NCBI GenBank assembly: GCA_037179385.1
Contig: CM074200.1
Coordinates: forward strand, 33,917,884 to 33,981,883
Source of the DNA: Holothuria scabra
Lineage: Eukaryota; Echinodermata; Holothuroidea; Aspidochirotida; Holothuriidae
Direction: 5' to 3'
DNA: 64,000 bases
The translations under genes and the position numbers were made by a program. Of the stretch, positions 48,001-56,982 are shown one piece after another. Below the pieces are notes generated by a model. That model made no database searches. It was not told where the DNA came from and saw nothing but the letters and a program-made list of their open reading frames with translations. Each line of letters starts with the position of its first letter. The stretch's first letter is position 1.

Positions 48001-51000
48001 CTGTATCATATGTCGTTCGGCTGATTGTGTGGTCACCGGCAAAGCAAGCGCCTATTCGTAAGGGCGATTCATGTTTCAGTTGAAACGTCTAGGTCAGAAG
48101 AAAACTACGCAGTTCATATTGCGCAATTTTCGCATCCGGGAGACTACGTTTTCTTATCTGTTCTCTATTCCTAACCCTCTGTGATGGTCTTCCGTTCTGA
48201 ACAAAATTAAATATAACTTTAGTTTGTCGCTCTTGTTACAGTTATAAGTTGCTTCATTATGAGAAGAAGTCCCTCATTCAATGTTTTTCTTAAAACAACG
48301 CCTAAATTTTCAAGTCAACAGGTTGCTTGGATATTTCAAACTGTAAGAAAAAAAGGGTAACAACCATGTCATAAAGAACGGCAGTTGACAAAAACTATAG
48401 AAAGGGCTTCTGAGAACCATATACAGTCGTTCCAAGAACCATGTGATTGAAATATCCCTCAAGTAATATGCCTCAATGTGTAATGAAACCAGAGACATCC
48501 TTAAATAAATTATCTGCTTTCATGGTTAACGCCTTTTAATTTACAAACACTTTCGAAGTAAGAAAACCAACAAGGTACAGATTGAAAACACTGTAACAAG
48601 TCCATAAAGCGACTGCTATACTTCGCATTCGCTCGTAAAAAGAACAATTTTGTTGAAAAGTTCATGCCATCTACCTCATTTTATAACATGTACTGTGCAA
48701 AACTGTAAGATAATAAAAATTTTTACCTCAAAACTTTGAACCGTGGTTTCCTAATGAACTAAACACATTGCTTGTACAATTTCCACAAGTCATCACTACT
48801 CAGCCATCACACAAGAAACAATACCTGCGGACTAGTAGTGAATTTATGATTCCTCTTGAGGCAGGGATATTTATCGAGGCTAAGATCTGATGATGTCATC
48901 TCAAGAAAAAGTTTGGGAACCGCTGTTGTAAACATTTCTCTTTTGCAAAAAACAAAAGCACAAGAGACACATATCTAGATCTGAATTAAGGCTCCATTCA
49001 ACATTTATGAACCCACCTGTGATTGGTTATGTGTTTTGATGATATCCTCAGCATGTTTTGTGTAAATTTCTGTTGAATACTGACCAAACGTTGGTTTATA
49101 AACCTCTCCATTCTGAAAGAAGTCGTACCCTATCCATCCATCCTGTAAGCAAAAAATATAAAAGGACATTTGCTTAATAATAACAAAAATTTAATTGATG
49201 GTTTCTAATAGAGACCTCAGATAATGTTTGATCTCTGCTTAATCCTGCAAACTCTGCCAAATGAACAAATTGTTAACAGAGGTGGCAGGTATTAAATTAG
49301 TTGTCACATAGGTGAATGCCAAATCTATTGGTTCATTCATTTTATTCCTACAACATTAAATGAGAAAAGACAAAAAATGTGCTTGCTAATGATTAAATTG
49401 TGAAATAATTAGTAATAAAAATAGACTGTGGGGGAAAACTCCCAAAACAATCAGATAATGGAATCTTCATTAAACTATCGTTAGCCAATCAAATTTGAAT
49501 ATGTCCCTAAACCAAATTTTTAGCATTGTGAATACCAACTACACTCTAGACATGTCAGTGACATTGGTTGGTATTGCAGTCTTAAACATCCAGTCAATTG
49601 TTAAACAGCATCTTACCTCATCATTACAATGATTGTAATAGTCTTCCTTGCCAGAATAGTATCCAATATGAGAGTCAAAGCCTCTGTTTGTTGGGGTGTA
49701 AGCATCTTTGAAGAACCCAAGGTGCCACTAATAAAGACAAAATACAGATATTAGGAGGATTGCAGCAAATCATTTTGGAAAATTTTAAGGCTATACATTC
49801 ATCAAAATGTATCAACCAAAAGCAGGGTTGTTTGATTTCAATCACATAATAACAATTACAACTAAAATCATGATTTTAATTAAAAAATAATTAAATAAAA
49901 AAAAATCTGATTTAAATTGATTTATTTGACTTAAATCACTGATTTAAATCATGCTTTTTTAAAAAATTTGAAAAAAAAAACAACAACCCTGACCAAAAGC
50001 TTTGACTAATGTAATTAAAGTCCCTAATGCACCAGAAATCTAATGATATACCCAAAGTAATCTCTATAATAATACAAAACTACATTACAAAACTTAAATA
50101 AATTACAGATTTATTGTGCTAAATTGCAAATGCTTTTAAAAAAAAAGTAACCTTTGAACCTCACTTTCTGACTGTATAAATGTTGGATATCTTATTAACA
50201 ATGCCACAACTTTAAATTCCTATTAATTTACCTAAGTATTTTATAATTGGTTTGTTCAAAAAGCAAAAGGAACAGTGACCATAGGCTCCATTAGACTTTC
50301 TTCTCTTCTTTGTTCAAACTTGTGACTACAGTTCTTTGGTAAGATCTATAGATAGTTCCTCAGTGATATCACAGCTGGGGGTTAGTGACCACCATGATGT
50401 TATATAGCGAGCATCTACATGTATTTCATTAATGCCCTACAAGATGGCTGACATACTCAATGTGAAAAGTTCCTCCGATATCACATGAGAGCTGTCTATA
50501 CTAAAGTACTATTGTGTTCTGTTGCTATAATGTGGCAGGGATTGATATCATATTCTGGTGATGTCAATTACTTACTCCAACAGGATGTATACTCATATCA
50601 GGATATCAGGTATTGAGGTTGTACCCCTAAAGACCCTTTTCCAAATAGCAATTGGTGTAATTACAAAGGATTGTGAGAGAGTCTTGGTATGTAACACATT
50701 TGTCAATGGCATTTTACTTTGGCACAAAACCATGTATACCAAAAGTCTATCCCACAATTCTTTGTAATTGCTGTTTGGAAAATAGTCCATTGAGGCAACA
50801 ACAGATGAAAGTAAATGAGGTTATATAATCTGAGGGATATGCTTGAAATGGTTCTACATATCATCAGGAAAAGCAAATGGTGAGCAGTTTTTCCTTTTTT
50901 CTAAAAGTCCCCTCGACTCTCTGGCGAAGAGCCAAGGGGTGAAAACCAAACATTTACTCCCGGAGGAGTTGTGGTCCCTTGAGGAGCTAAACGTCCCAAA

Positions 51001-54000
51001 AGGACAATTACGCCCTCTTAAGGGCAAATGGTGAGCAGTACTGTGTCTAGCCTTTGATCTGACTGGAGTGTTACATAAACTTATGACAAGAATTATTTTC
51101 CTGCAGAATAAATAAATTGACCAAATTTTCCCAATCACCAACAGAAAAAGAGTGTTTTCAAAATTTTGATTGTTGGCTACAGATACAGCAGCTGCAACAG
51201 GACATTGACATATTGGCATAAATATTAAGTTTACTGCTCAAAAAAGGACCAAAATTATTTTAATATTTTGCTTCCAAAGATATATGAAAAAAAAAAAAAA
51301 TTGTTCCTACAAGTCTTCAATATAGTCTGGGAGTTCCATTACACTGCTATATAAAAAAAACAGTTCTCACACATCCCTTTGCTGGTGCACACATAGCTTC
51401 AAAACCTCAAAGTAGCTTCCAGAAAATGGTGTAAAGTAACATCCCACAGGGGTAATGTGACATCACCCCATGGGGGTTCACACAACTAATATTCTAGAAA
51501 ACCATTTGACTTATGACTTCATTGAGCAACCAGAATTCAACAATGTATTGAGGTTTTAATTATATATATGTTCTATTCTAAATGATGCCATTATTTCCTT
51601 AATCTTCTCAGTCAAATGTTATACTAACATGTTTGAAAAATAATTTTGTGTTACCTTAGGTGACCTTTGACATCCACAAAAAATGATCTAGTTCTTCCTC
51701 TTAATATGGGACATCTATTCTGTTACGGCTTGGTCGCAATACAAACCAATAACAGCGAAAGACCACAGAAGAGCGAGATTAAAATCAACAACTTAATTAT
51801 TATTCACCTCTTACTTCCTTAAATTTACAACAATTAATCTTAAATCTACTTACAATCTTTTACAGCTTAAGGTATCACTCTTTGTCCAAGGGGTAGTGTT
51901 GTTAGCGTCGATTGTACAGCAGCACAGCGTAGGACTCGGTTCCGCGAAGGCAGGATGAAGACTATAGTGATCGGTAAATAGCAACACAATTACAGCGTTA
52001 AGCAGCGAAGCAGGCGTCTGGTCTCTGTATTATCTGTGTACAGTATCTTCTGTTCTCTTCCCTCTCTTTCACACTGCTTGCATGACCTTTGATATGCCTG
52101 GTAGTTCTTCCAGAAAAGTCTGGAACTTACTCTTATGGAAACATCTCGTTTGATCTCGTACAAAACAAACAGCGAACGTTCTGGGCTCAGTAACCCATAA
52201 CCACAAGTTGGCTATTATTAGGCCATTACATCATACAGTAGTTTCCAGTAACTGTGCGAATGTTCTCTGGGGTTACCCGTTGAATGCTCGAGAGACAACA
52301 CCGATGCTAGCACTTTCTAGAACTTTCCACTTGCTCGTCCGTGGATTCAATCTGGTTGATGTCGTCTCGTAACAATGTACTAGATTGAAAACTGTCAGAC
52401 ATTCCCAATCAGACATTGTTTTAACCAGCAAGGCATCATTATTCCACACACATGTACAGCACATACCCGTATTCAATGCCTTACGGGGTACACAGAACTG
52501 TTCCCTGTAAGAAAATGGTCAGAATTCCCCTTTATCCATTTAAGTCATGCAGCACGTGAATGCCGCAAGAGAGGGCGGGCTCTTGCATATCACATGACAG
52601 AGCTCATTGCAGCGTCCAAATTTTCAGGTAGCTACACCAGTTAAGAGTTCCGTATGAGCGAGGATAGACGGGCCAGGCTTCAGCTCTCGGGAGCGGCTTG
52701 TACCTGGCAAGGCATCGTTCCCAGACTTATACACACACAAAGGTGGATTTTACATTCAGTCTGAGGATCTCATTGTGATTTTTTTTTTTGTATTTGCTTC
52801 CTTAACCCTAATCTTAGCAATAGACTCTCAATATTTTAAACTTTAGAGGACTTACAAATCAATTGCATTTATTTCACAGGACCTGGATCCATTCTTTAGG
52901 TCAGTCTGAACTCAAAACAAGTGCACACACATACATACACACACAGCACCATGACTGCTTTGGTTTCTCTAACAAACAAAACAAAAAATGAGGCCCCTGT
53001 TTTGGTACACCTTTAAGGGCCTCTGGGAGTCAAAGGATTAAAAGATTAAATAGCCCCATCAGTTACCTTTCCAACCATATGTGTCTTGTATCCCAGAGTT
53101 TTTAACACCTGAGCTATAGTAGTCTCATTCAATGGTAAACCAAATGGTGCAGCTGGGTGAATTGTTTCATGTTGCAAACCTAGAACATACAGGAATAAAA
53201 AAAATATGGTAAAATGCTAATACTTCAGAGATGTTGATCCATGATCGAGGCGGGGGGGGAATTGCCAACCCAATGAAAATATTTGGGGAGGGGGGGGGCA
53301 AACATACAATTTTGTCTTCCTTCCAATAAGTCAGGAATTACAGGCAGATTAAAAACAAAAGGTAGAATAACCAAAATATCACATTGTGTAAACAGATGAC
53401 TTTAGGGCTTCAAGAAAACTTCAATTTGAGTGCATGTGCACATCAATGTTTGTGTGTATGCATGTTTGTTTGTCTGTATGTGTTCCCTTGCATACATATG
53501 GGTGGATTGTTTACAATACAGGTTACAATCCAGGGTTGGACAAGCTACTAGAAAATTTTTCCTCCACCTCCTAATCCACAAACTAGATTGGCCCCCCTGT
53601 AATAATTTCTGGTTGATGGAGATGGAAAAGGATACTGCAATGTTAAGACAGTTGAACAGTTTAACTTTGCACTACTGTATTTCAGTGACTAGGACGAGCA
53701 ACAAATGCAATTTTCATGGATTTATACCATGTAAAAGTTGGGATAAATAATCTAGCACTGACTCGAAGAAAAATGCTGTAATATTTCCTCTCTAACCTAC
53801 AAAATAACCAACTATTAGGGAGGACAGATTTATCTCGGCTTCTGTACATGCTGTTAGAGCACAACAATGGGTGTATTCAAAGTGTGAATTAAGTGTGTTG
53901 GTGGCTCTCCAAATTCACAGCCACAGTACATGCAAAAGGGGAGTTGCTTAAGACTTTACTGCAGTGACTCTGGGGGAAGTGAAAGGCTTATCTTTCCATG

Positions 54001-55914
54001 ATGGTTGCCATGTCCTTTTGTTACTGTAATAAAAGAGGCTCCTCAGTAAACTTTCGATTAATTTACTGTGCCTAACCTGAGTGGGATTCAGTTTCTGTGG
54101 GTCTTGCTTCCAAAGTTACCATGTTGATCCTCTTTTTCTTCAGAATAACTTTATAAAATTTGTTGCTTTTTATTTCCTACCTTTCTTGCAATATGTCAGA
54201 GATTTGGAGAAATATTTGGAATTCGGAACTAGCAATATTTACAAATAAGAGAGTAAATGACTTTTAAATTAAAACGATTATAAAATCTTCAATGAACGCA
54301 GCACTTAACCGACGATACTTTCCTTTGATAATATACTTTGGTTTCATTGAGTTAGTTATCATGAAATAAATTGCACTGTTTTCCCTACTTTAAGCTATTT
54401 CAACCAGACAAATTTACAGAAAGAAAATTTTGATTACCTAAATGTATAGGGTGTCTGCCAGTCATGAGTGCACCCCTAGAAGGGGTACATATGGGTGATA
54501 CATAGTAGTTAAAGAGAATCACTCCGTCATAGGCAAGCTGATCTAAGGTTGGAGTTGGTATCTGGCTGGATCCATGAAAACTCACATCATTCCAACCCTA
54601 AGATATTAAAAAAAAATAATAACAATGGTGGAGGTTTACAAATCTTCAACTGACACTGCTGAATTCTGAAAAAAAGAAAAAGTAAATCCATGACAATTTG
54701 GAACATATACTTGTGACAAAAACATCTCCACAACTGTAAAACAAGGAAGAACACGGGTCCCCATCCCAAGAAGGTTCAAATGGTCAATTTTGGGAGCACT
54801 ATTCCTTATTTTACGACAAATTCATTACAGTAAACTGAAGGCTTAAAAGGATTTGCCAGAGGAAAAATTCTTGATTTCAAAATTTGAGAGGAATTTTTCT
54901 TCCAGGAGGTGCCAATTCCATCTCAACAGCAAAAATAGCATCCTAAGGGAAATTTTCAAAGAGTTGCAATTTATTCTTTGCTATACAGGACATTTTGGGA
55001 AAGCTGAAATGCCATTATGGTGATGTAATTTGACTGATATTGCATTTAATTTCTTCATGTTATTAATGCAGCTGTGAGGAATATTTATCGACAGTTTGAA
55101 TATTACACCCGACATATGGTGTAGGGTTATAAAAGATCTGCAGAAAAAGATTTTCAAACATTCCAATAGTATCAATTTTCAAGGACAAACAGGACATCTC
55201 ACTAATACAAAGAAAAAAAGAAGAAGTCTGAGGCAATTTGCCCACAACAGTCTGTGTATATTTTGAGATGGGAGAAGAGTACTGCCACAGGGTTTGGAGC
55301 ACATTGTCTTAATTTTTTTCCTAACATACAAGATCCTTGGGAAAGGCTGGAATACGACTTTCAAAACTGAAGCACCCAGATGTGCAAAAGAAAACTCCAT
55401 TTCCTAATAGAACCCCCTCTCCTAATCTATCTTTCCTTTTTAAATGAAAAACTCCACAAGGTATGACTTAAGGGAATGTTTATAAGGTGCAAAAAAATGT
55501 AGGGATTTAAATTCTGCATAAACTTGATACCACTTGCTATGAAATGTCATAATGGGTATATATTGGTCATTTGTAAACAGTACAAACTCAACATAAGAGC
55601 TTGATATATCAAAGGAGCCCAGTGACAAAACATGTAGATTAGATAACCTGGTATACAGTATCAGTTGTTTTTTCATGTTTACCCCACTGTGATATTTTTC
55701 AAGAAAGCAACAATTCTAAGTTTTACATAATTACACATAAACAGCAAGTCAGATATGAGGGCAGCCCAACAAGTGACAACAAAATCTAATTACTCACCAA
55801 ATCATCTGCTACAATAAGGATAATGTTAGGTTTTGTGGTATTTGTTTTGTCAGCAAAGCAGAGACAACAGCTACTGAAAATTGCCAACAAAGGAATGAGA
55901 ACTGAGCACTTCAT
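35949..55914 (-). CDS. Type I arylsulfatase (ARSB/ARSI/ARSJ-like), complete gene, ten coding exons
   Basis: Exons joined on the minus strand: 55914-55798, 54597-54438, 53179-53067, 49727-49617, 49142-49017, 43473-43347, 40516-40162, 38740-38592, 37243-37085, 36076-35949 (1,545 nt, 514 residues plus stop). Every junction is GT-AG and in phase. The protein starts with a hydrophobic signal peptide (about residues 1-21). Sulfatase hallmarks are all present: Asp37-Asp38, the C-T-P-S-R motif with Cys76 (converted to formylglycine by SUMF1) and T-G-R, G-K-W-H-L-G (Lys130, His132), His221, Asp284-Asn285 for calcium, and Lys306. Several N-X-S/T sites fit a secreted or lysosomal glycoprotein. Family members hydrolyse sulfate esters; ARSB acts on N-acetylgalactosamine-4-sulfate of dermatan and chondroitin sulfate. 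The exact substrate cannot be read from sequence. Length is close to ARSB. Confidence 0.93.
36077..37084 (-). other. Sulfatase intron 9
   Basis: Intron between coding exons 9 and 10. It contains one MITE (36322-36540) and otherwise AT-rich unique-looking DNA. Confidence 0.85.
36322..36540. mobile_element. ~218-bp MITE with TTAATAGACCTTGTGCAT termini
   Basis: Left end AAATAGACCTTGTGCATTG; right end CATATGCACAAGGTCTATTA, complementary with a one-base difference. It lies within sulfatase intron 9. Non-coding. Confidence 0.75.
37085..37243 (-). CDS. Sulfatase coding exon 9
   Basis: Acceptor TTTTCAG, 159 nt, donor CCTG|GTGAG, phases 1 and 1. It encodes residues 420-472, including [14 protein letters not shown]. 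This is the C-terminal family segment corresponding to W-L-F-(D/N)-I-x-x-D-P in ARSB/ARSI. Two cysteines and two N-glycosylation sequons are visible. Confidence 0.92.
37703..37940 (+). mobile_element. tRNA-derived SINE (copy A)
   Basis: Head with A-box-like TCAAGTGGTTAGAGC (37711-37725) and B-box-like AGATTCCTGG about 38 bp on. The body reads GAAGACTTTAAAAATGGAAC, CTACTGTCATTGTGCTTAGT, ACAAGCCAGTGAGCCACAAC, AAAAAAGGCTGTGACTGGCCC. Copies or fragments of the same family lie at 9918, 10505, 32925 and 46905. It is antisense to the sulfatase. Confidence 0.75.
37961..38335 (+). repeat. 88-bp tandem repeat, four copies plus partial
   Basis: Units begin at CCCATAATGCATGTAAAATA (37961), then 38049, 38137, 38225, with a fifth start at 38313. 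Units contain CTGTGGCCTGCTAAACTTGA and ACCAATTGGTTAGAAACTGG. The second half of each unit resembles the SINE tail (AACCAATTGGTTAGAAACTGG...GTAAATCTTGATC), so the array probably grew out of the adjoining SINE's 3' end. Confidence 0.9.
38592..38740 (-). CDS. Sulfatase coding exon 8
   Basis: Acceptor TTTTTGCAG, 149 nt, donor ACAG|GTAAAT. It encodes residues 370-419 with [12 protein letters not shown], a signature shared by ARSB, ARSI and ARSJ, then [11 protein letters not shown]. Its first base completes the AG-C serine codon, which fixes the donor used at exon 7. Confidence 0.93.
39196..39314. mobile_element. Palindromic foldback MITE (copy 2)
   Basis: Arms CACCTGGGGGCAGTTCCACA...AGTTACGCACAATCTTAAG and their near-complement ending GTGGAACGGGACCCAGGTG. 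Same family as 26377-26491, and better preserved here at the outer ends. Confidence 0.85.
39340..39470 (-). pseudogene. Small CR1-like LINE remnant
   Basis: The minus strand encodes [16 protein letters not shown], aligning with N-E-W-N-S-L-P-G-W-V-V-N-S-T-S-V of the LINE at 21960-22812. Only this C-terminal scrap survives. Confidence 0.6.
39648..39986. mobile_element. 339-bp MITE with TTAA sites and TTAAAGGGGCAA termini
   Basis: Left TTAAAGGGGCAATCAGAGTTTG, right CAAACTCCTGTTGCCCCTTTAA, inverted with a few mismatches and TTAA at each outer edge. The left 26 bp (ATTTCTTAAAGGGGCAATCAG) also occur just outside at about 39611-39631 as a direct duplication. Non-coding. Confidence 0.8.
40162..40516 (-). 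CDS. Sulfatase coding exon 7 (catalytic core)
   Basis: Largest exon, 355 nt, residues 252-369. It encodes [10 protein letters not shown], then I-I-F-T-S-D-N-G-G with calcium ligands Asp284 and Asn285, P-L-R-G-V-K (Lys306, sulfate-binding), T-L-W-E-G-G-V-R-G, and D-W-F-P-T. The donor region reads GTAAGGTAAGT; the second GT (exon end 40162) keeps frame with exon 8, whereas the first would shift it. Confidence 0.94.
40538..42260 (+). mobile_element. HINE/Helentron-like non-autonomous element with tandem nuclear-receptor half-sites (copy 1)
   Basis: The 5' end has CCAGAAAGCCAAAAGGCTTA then GATTCCTTGCTG (40559-40570). The 3' end has a CA microsatellite (about 42186-42213) and a hairpin GATTCCTTGC/GCAAGGAATC (42230-42258) whose arms repeat the 5' motif. 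The interior is about eight units of 145-165 bp (TGACC marks at 41003, 41148, 41293, 41438, 41594, 41740, 41905, 42050). Each unit includes TGACCTTTTGACCT-like and TGACCTTTGACCT sequence and ATCATCTACTCAATATGACC. A 5' sub-terminal inverted repeat, internal tandem array and 3' hairpin fit Helentron-associated elements. No protein encoded. Confidence 0.75.
42261..43346. other. Rest of sulfatase intron 6, no feature recognised
   Basis: AT-rich unique-looking intron sequence. No exon or repeat seen apart from a short C/T-rich patch near 42960. Confidence 0.4.
43347..43473 (-). CDS. Sulfatase coding exon 6
   Basis: Acceptor TTTATTTCAG, 127 nt, donor GCAG|GTTGGT. It encodes residues 210-251: [12 protein letters not shown] with active-site His221, then P-L-Q-V-P and a basic R-R-T-Y-A. 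It corresponds exactly to K-P-L-F-L-Y-x-A-x-Q-x-V-H of ARSB-type enzymes, with an N-N-D-D insertion before P-L-Q-V-P. Confidence 0.93.
44836..46090 (+). mobile_element. HINE/Helentron-like element with tandem nuclear-receptor half-sites (copy 2)
   Basis: Same element as 40538-42260 in the same orientation. It opens CCAGAGAGCCAAAAGGCTTC with GATTCCTTGCTG at 44858, and ends in CA repeats (about 46017-46042) and the hairpin GATTCCTTG/CAAGGAATC (about 46063-46089). It has five to six tandem units. Perfect DR2 TGACCTTTTGACCT occurs at about 45272, 45417 and 45860, and perfect DR1 TGACCTTTGACCT at about 45600, 45744 and 45889. Confidence 0.75.
46905..47035 (-). mobile_element. tRNA-derived SINE (copy D)
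   Basis: Minus strand: GTTTGGTCTAACGTTAGA (A-box-like), GAGTTCGATTCCC (B-box, nearly canonical) about 30 bp on, then CATCCCAAAGAATCTAAAAA and GGAACCTACTGCC as in the other SINE copies. This is the best-preserved head of the family in the window. Confidence 0.75.
49017..49142 (-). CDS. Sulfatase coding exon 5
   Basis: Acceptor GCTTACAG, 126 nt, donor CACAG|GTGGGT, phase 0 at both ends. It encodes residues 168-209: [10 protein letters not shown], then [11 protein letters not shown], matching the Y-S-T-x-x-(Y/F)-(T/A)-x-R-A segment of the family. Confidence 0.93.
49143..49616 (-). other. Sulfatase intron 4
   Basis: Short 474-bp intron with no internal feature seen. Confidence 0.85.
49617..49727 (-). 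CDS. Sulfatase coding exon 4
   Basis: Acceptor TTTATTAG, 111 nt, donor GATGAG|GTAAGA, phase 0. It encodes residues 131-167, opening W-H-L-G (completing G-K-W-H-L-G with His132), then P-T-N-R-G-F-D, and D-Y-Y-N-H-C, all standard in type I sulfatases of this branch. Confidence 0.94.
49835..49962. repeat. AT-rich GATTTAAATCA palindromic repeats
   Basis: Dense short words such as GATTTAAATTGATTT and ACTGATTTAAATCATG that are partly self-complementary. Probably decayed repeat DNA. Non-coding. Confidence 0.45.
50874..51038 (-). mobile_element. Retro-inserted segment (~133 bp) with 16-bp target duplications
   Basis: Direct repeats GCAAATGGTGAGCAGT occur at 50874-50889 and 51023-51038. The insert's left edge on the plus strand is T-rich (TTTTCCTTTTTTCT), i.e. 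an A-rich tail on the minus strand, the usual mark of LINE-driven reverse insertion. The body (minus-strand words GACGTTTAGCTCCTCAAGGG and AGAGAGTCGAGGGGAC) is GC-richer than the intron and I do not recognise it. It could be a SINE or a copied small RNA. Confidence 0.65.
51656..51735 (+). mobile_element. Fragment of the tandem-unit element
   Basis: CTTAGGTGACCTTTGACATC-CACAAAAAATGATCTAGTTC...CTTAATATGG corresponds to one diverged unit of the arrays at 40538 and 44836. Confidence 0.5.
51720..52740. other. GC- and CpG-richer block, possible old TE or solo LTR
   Basis: Begins near TGTTACGGCTTGG and differs in composition from the surrounding intron, with many CpG dinucleotides. I looked for a matching terminus and target duplication and found none. 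No coding region recognised. Confidence 0.3.
53067..53179 (-). CDS. Sulfatase coding exon 3
   Basis: Acceptor TGTTCTAG, 113 nt, donor GGAAAG|GTAACT. It completes a glycine codon and encodes residues 93-130: L-Q-H-E-T-I (compare L-Q-H-x-I-I in ARSB), [16 protein letters not shown], ending on the catalytic-site Lys130. Confidence 0.93.
53180..54437 (-). other. Sulfatase intron 2
   Basis: AT-rich intron with a run of G near 53250-53297. No exon or repeat recognised. Confidence 0.85.
54438..54597 (-). CDS. Sulfatase coding exon 2 (formylglycine motif)
   Basis: Acceptor ATCTTAG, 160 nt, donor TTAG|GTAATC. It encodes residues 40-92: G-W-N-D-V, F-H-G-S, P-T-L-D-Q-L-A, N-Y-Y, then [12 protein letters not shown] with Cys76. 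The motif C-x-P-S-R-x(4)-T-G-R is the substrate of the formylglycine-generating enzyme and defines type I sulfatases. Confidence 0.96.
54598..55797 (-). other. Sulfatase intron 1
   Basis: About 1.2 kb, AT-rich, with only chance minus-strand frames; no repeat recognised. Confidence 0.85.
55798..55914 (-). CDS. Sulfatase coding exon 1 (signal peptide and first metal ligands)
   Basis: Starts at ATG 55914, 117 nt, donor GATTTG|GTGAGT, phase 0. Residues 1-21 form a hydrophobic leader rich in Leu, Ile and Cys. Residues 29-39 read [11 protein letters not shown], the opening beta strand with calcium-binding Asp37 and Asp38. A TTTTTGTTTTGCAG acceptor ends at 55931, so this exon begins at 55930 with a 16-base 5' UTR and further UTR exons lie upstream. 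Confidence 0.92.
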
Positions 55915-55934
55915 ATTTTCATCACAACATCTGC
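55915..55934 (-). promoter_or_regulatory. 5' UTR piece with acceptor and two minimal upstream ORFs
   Basis: After the acceptor the leader contains ATG-TTG-TGA and ATG-AAA-ATA-TGA, the second overlapping the real start codon out of frame. Such tiny uORFs could lower translation. Whether they are in the mature leader depends on unseen upstream exons. Confidence 0.4.
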
Positions 55935-56982
55935 AAAACAAAAATTGATGTTGATAAATATATCTGGCAGATGAGATACCTCAATGGGTCTTTGCAACAC
56001 AAAGCTCTAGGCTTAATGGTATTTGCCAGTTGCCTAATTTAAATGCTTAAAAATTTCTGACAAACGAAATCCACTTTCCTACTTACTGTAAGTCTATTCA
56101 GTTACATTATGCTCCCCTTTGTGAAGATTAGGCCCTAATGTACATGGCTGTTAGGCCCATGCAAATAGTGAAGCTTCATATGACCTACATTGTAGTAAAG
56201 ATGATAAGCACCACGCACCAGTTGTGTAGTAGACACTTTTTGTAAACGATCGAAATATGTTCAGTTATGGTCAATTGCTCAAAAAAGCCTAACCTCAGGC
56301 ATGATATAGGCCTGGTTTTGGCCACAGGTTGTCCTACTGTAGCATTTCATACAGTATGTACAGTATAGGCCCATACATATAAAAAAGACAAGGTAGGTCA
56401 GATCATCATACACCACCACAGGGTTTCACACAAACTGTATTTGTAATTTCTTACCCCATAATTCATTTTACCTCTTCAAACTTTCTTAAGAAGGATCTGA
56501 TAACTTTTTCTGATCAAATTAAACAAATATTGCTTTTCAACACAAAAAAACCCACATCAAGTGCAAAAAATCTTCTCATCCAATTTGATGTTAACCAAGT
56601 TTGTAATCACCCACCTCAGATTCATGACATCACATTATGTGATGGGAATTGCTTTGTACAAATCTCACAAGATTGCACTGTCCAATGATAGATGTGACCT
56701 ACCTTGTCTTATATAGCAAAGTTGTAACATGAGTCAGTCACTCAACAGAAGTTACACCAAAAAAGTACTTAAATAGGAAATATTTGATTGATATTTTGTT
56801 CCATGTTCTGATGAACCTTCCTTCTGATAATCCTCAAAGTAAGAGAGTATTTCTCATACAAATATTTGGGATATGGGGAGTTCCTAACACAAGTTAAAAT
56901 GCCTTTTGTTCAAATGGCAAGTGTACTGTGAGTCAGTCACCCAATATGTTTTATGCCTATAAGAGTGATTTTGTAATATATT
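55935..56982. other. Upstream region of the sulfatase gene, no feature recognised
   Basis: Probably holds the 5' UTR intron and perhaps the promoter. No core promoter motif could be placed with confidence. Confidence 0.35.

Larger units (their letters stand above)
43474..49016 (-). other. Sulfatase intron 5 (5.5 kb, repeat-rich)
   Basis: Contains copy 2 of the repeat-array element (44836-46090) and a SINE (46905-47035). The remaining AT-rich DNA includes a 103-codon plus-strand frame (47342-47653) without recognised features. Confidence 0.85.
49728..53066 (-). other. Sulfatase intron 3
   Basis: Contains AT-rich GATTTAAAT repeats, a retro-inserted segment with target duplication (50874-51038), a scrap of the tandem-unit element (51656-51735) and a compositionally distinct 1-kb block (51720-52740). 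Confidence 0.85.

Noticed and set aside
51720..52740. Solo LTR of a Gypsy-type element
   Set aside because: No matching TG...CA ends or 4-6 bp target duplication could be located.
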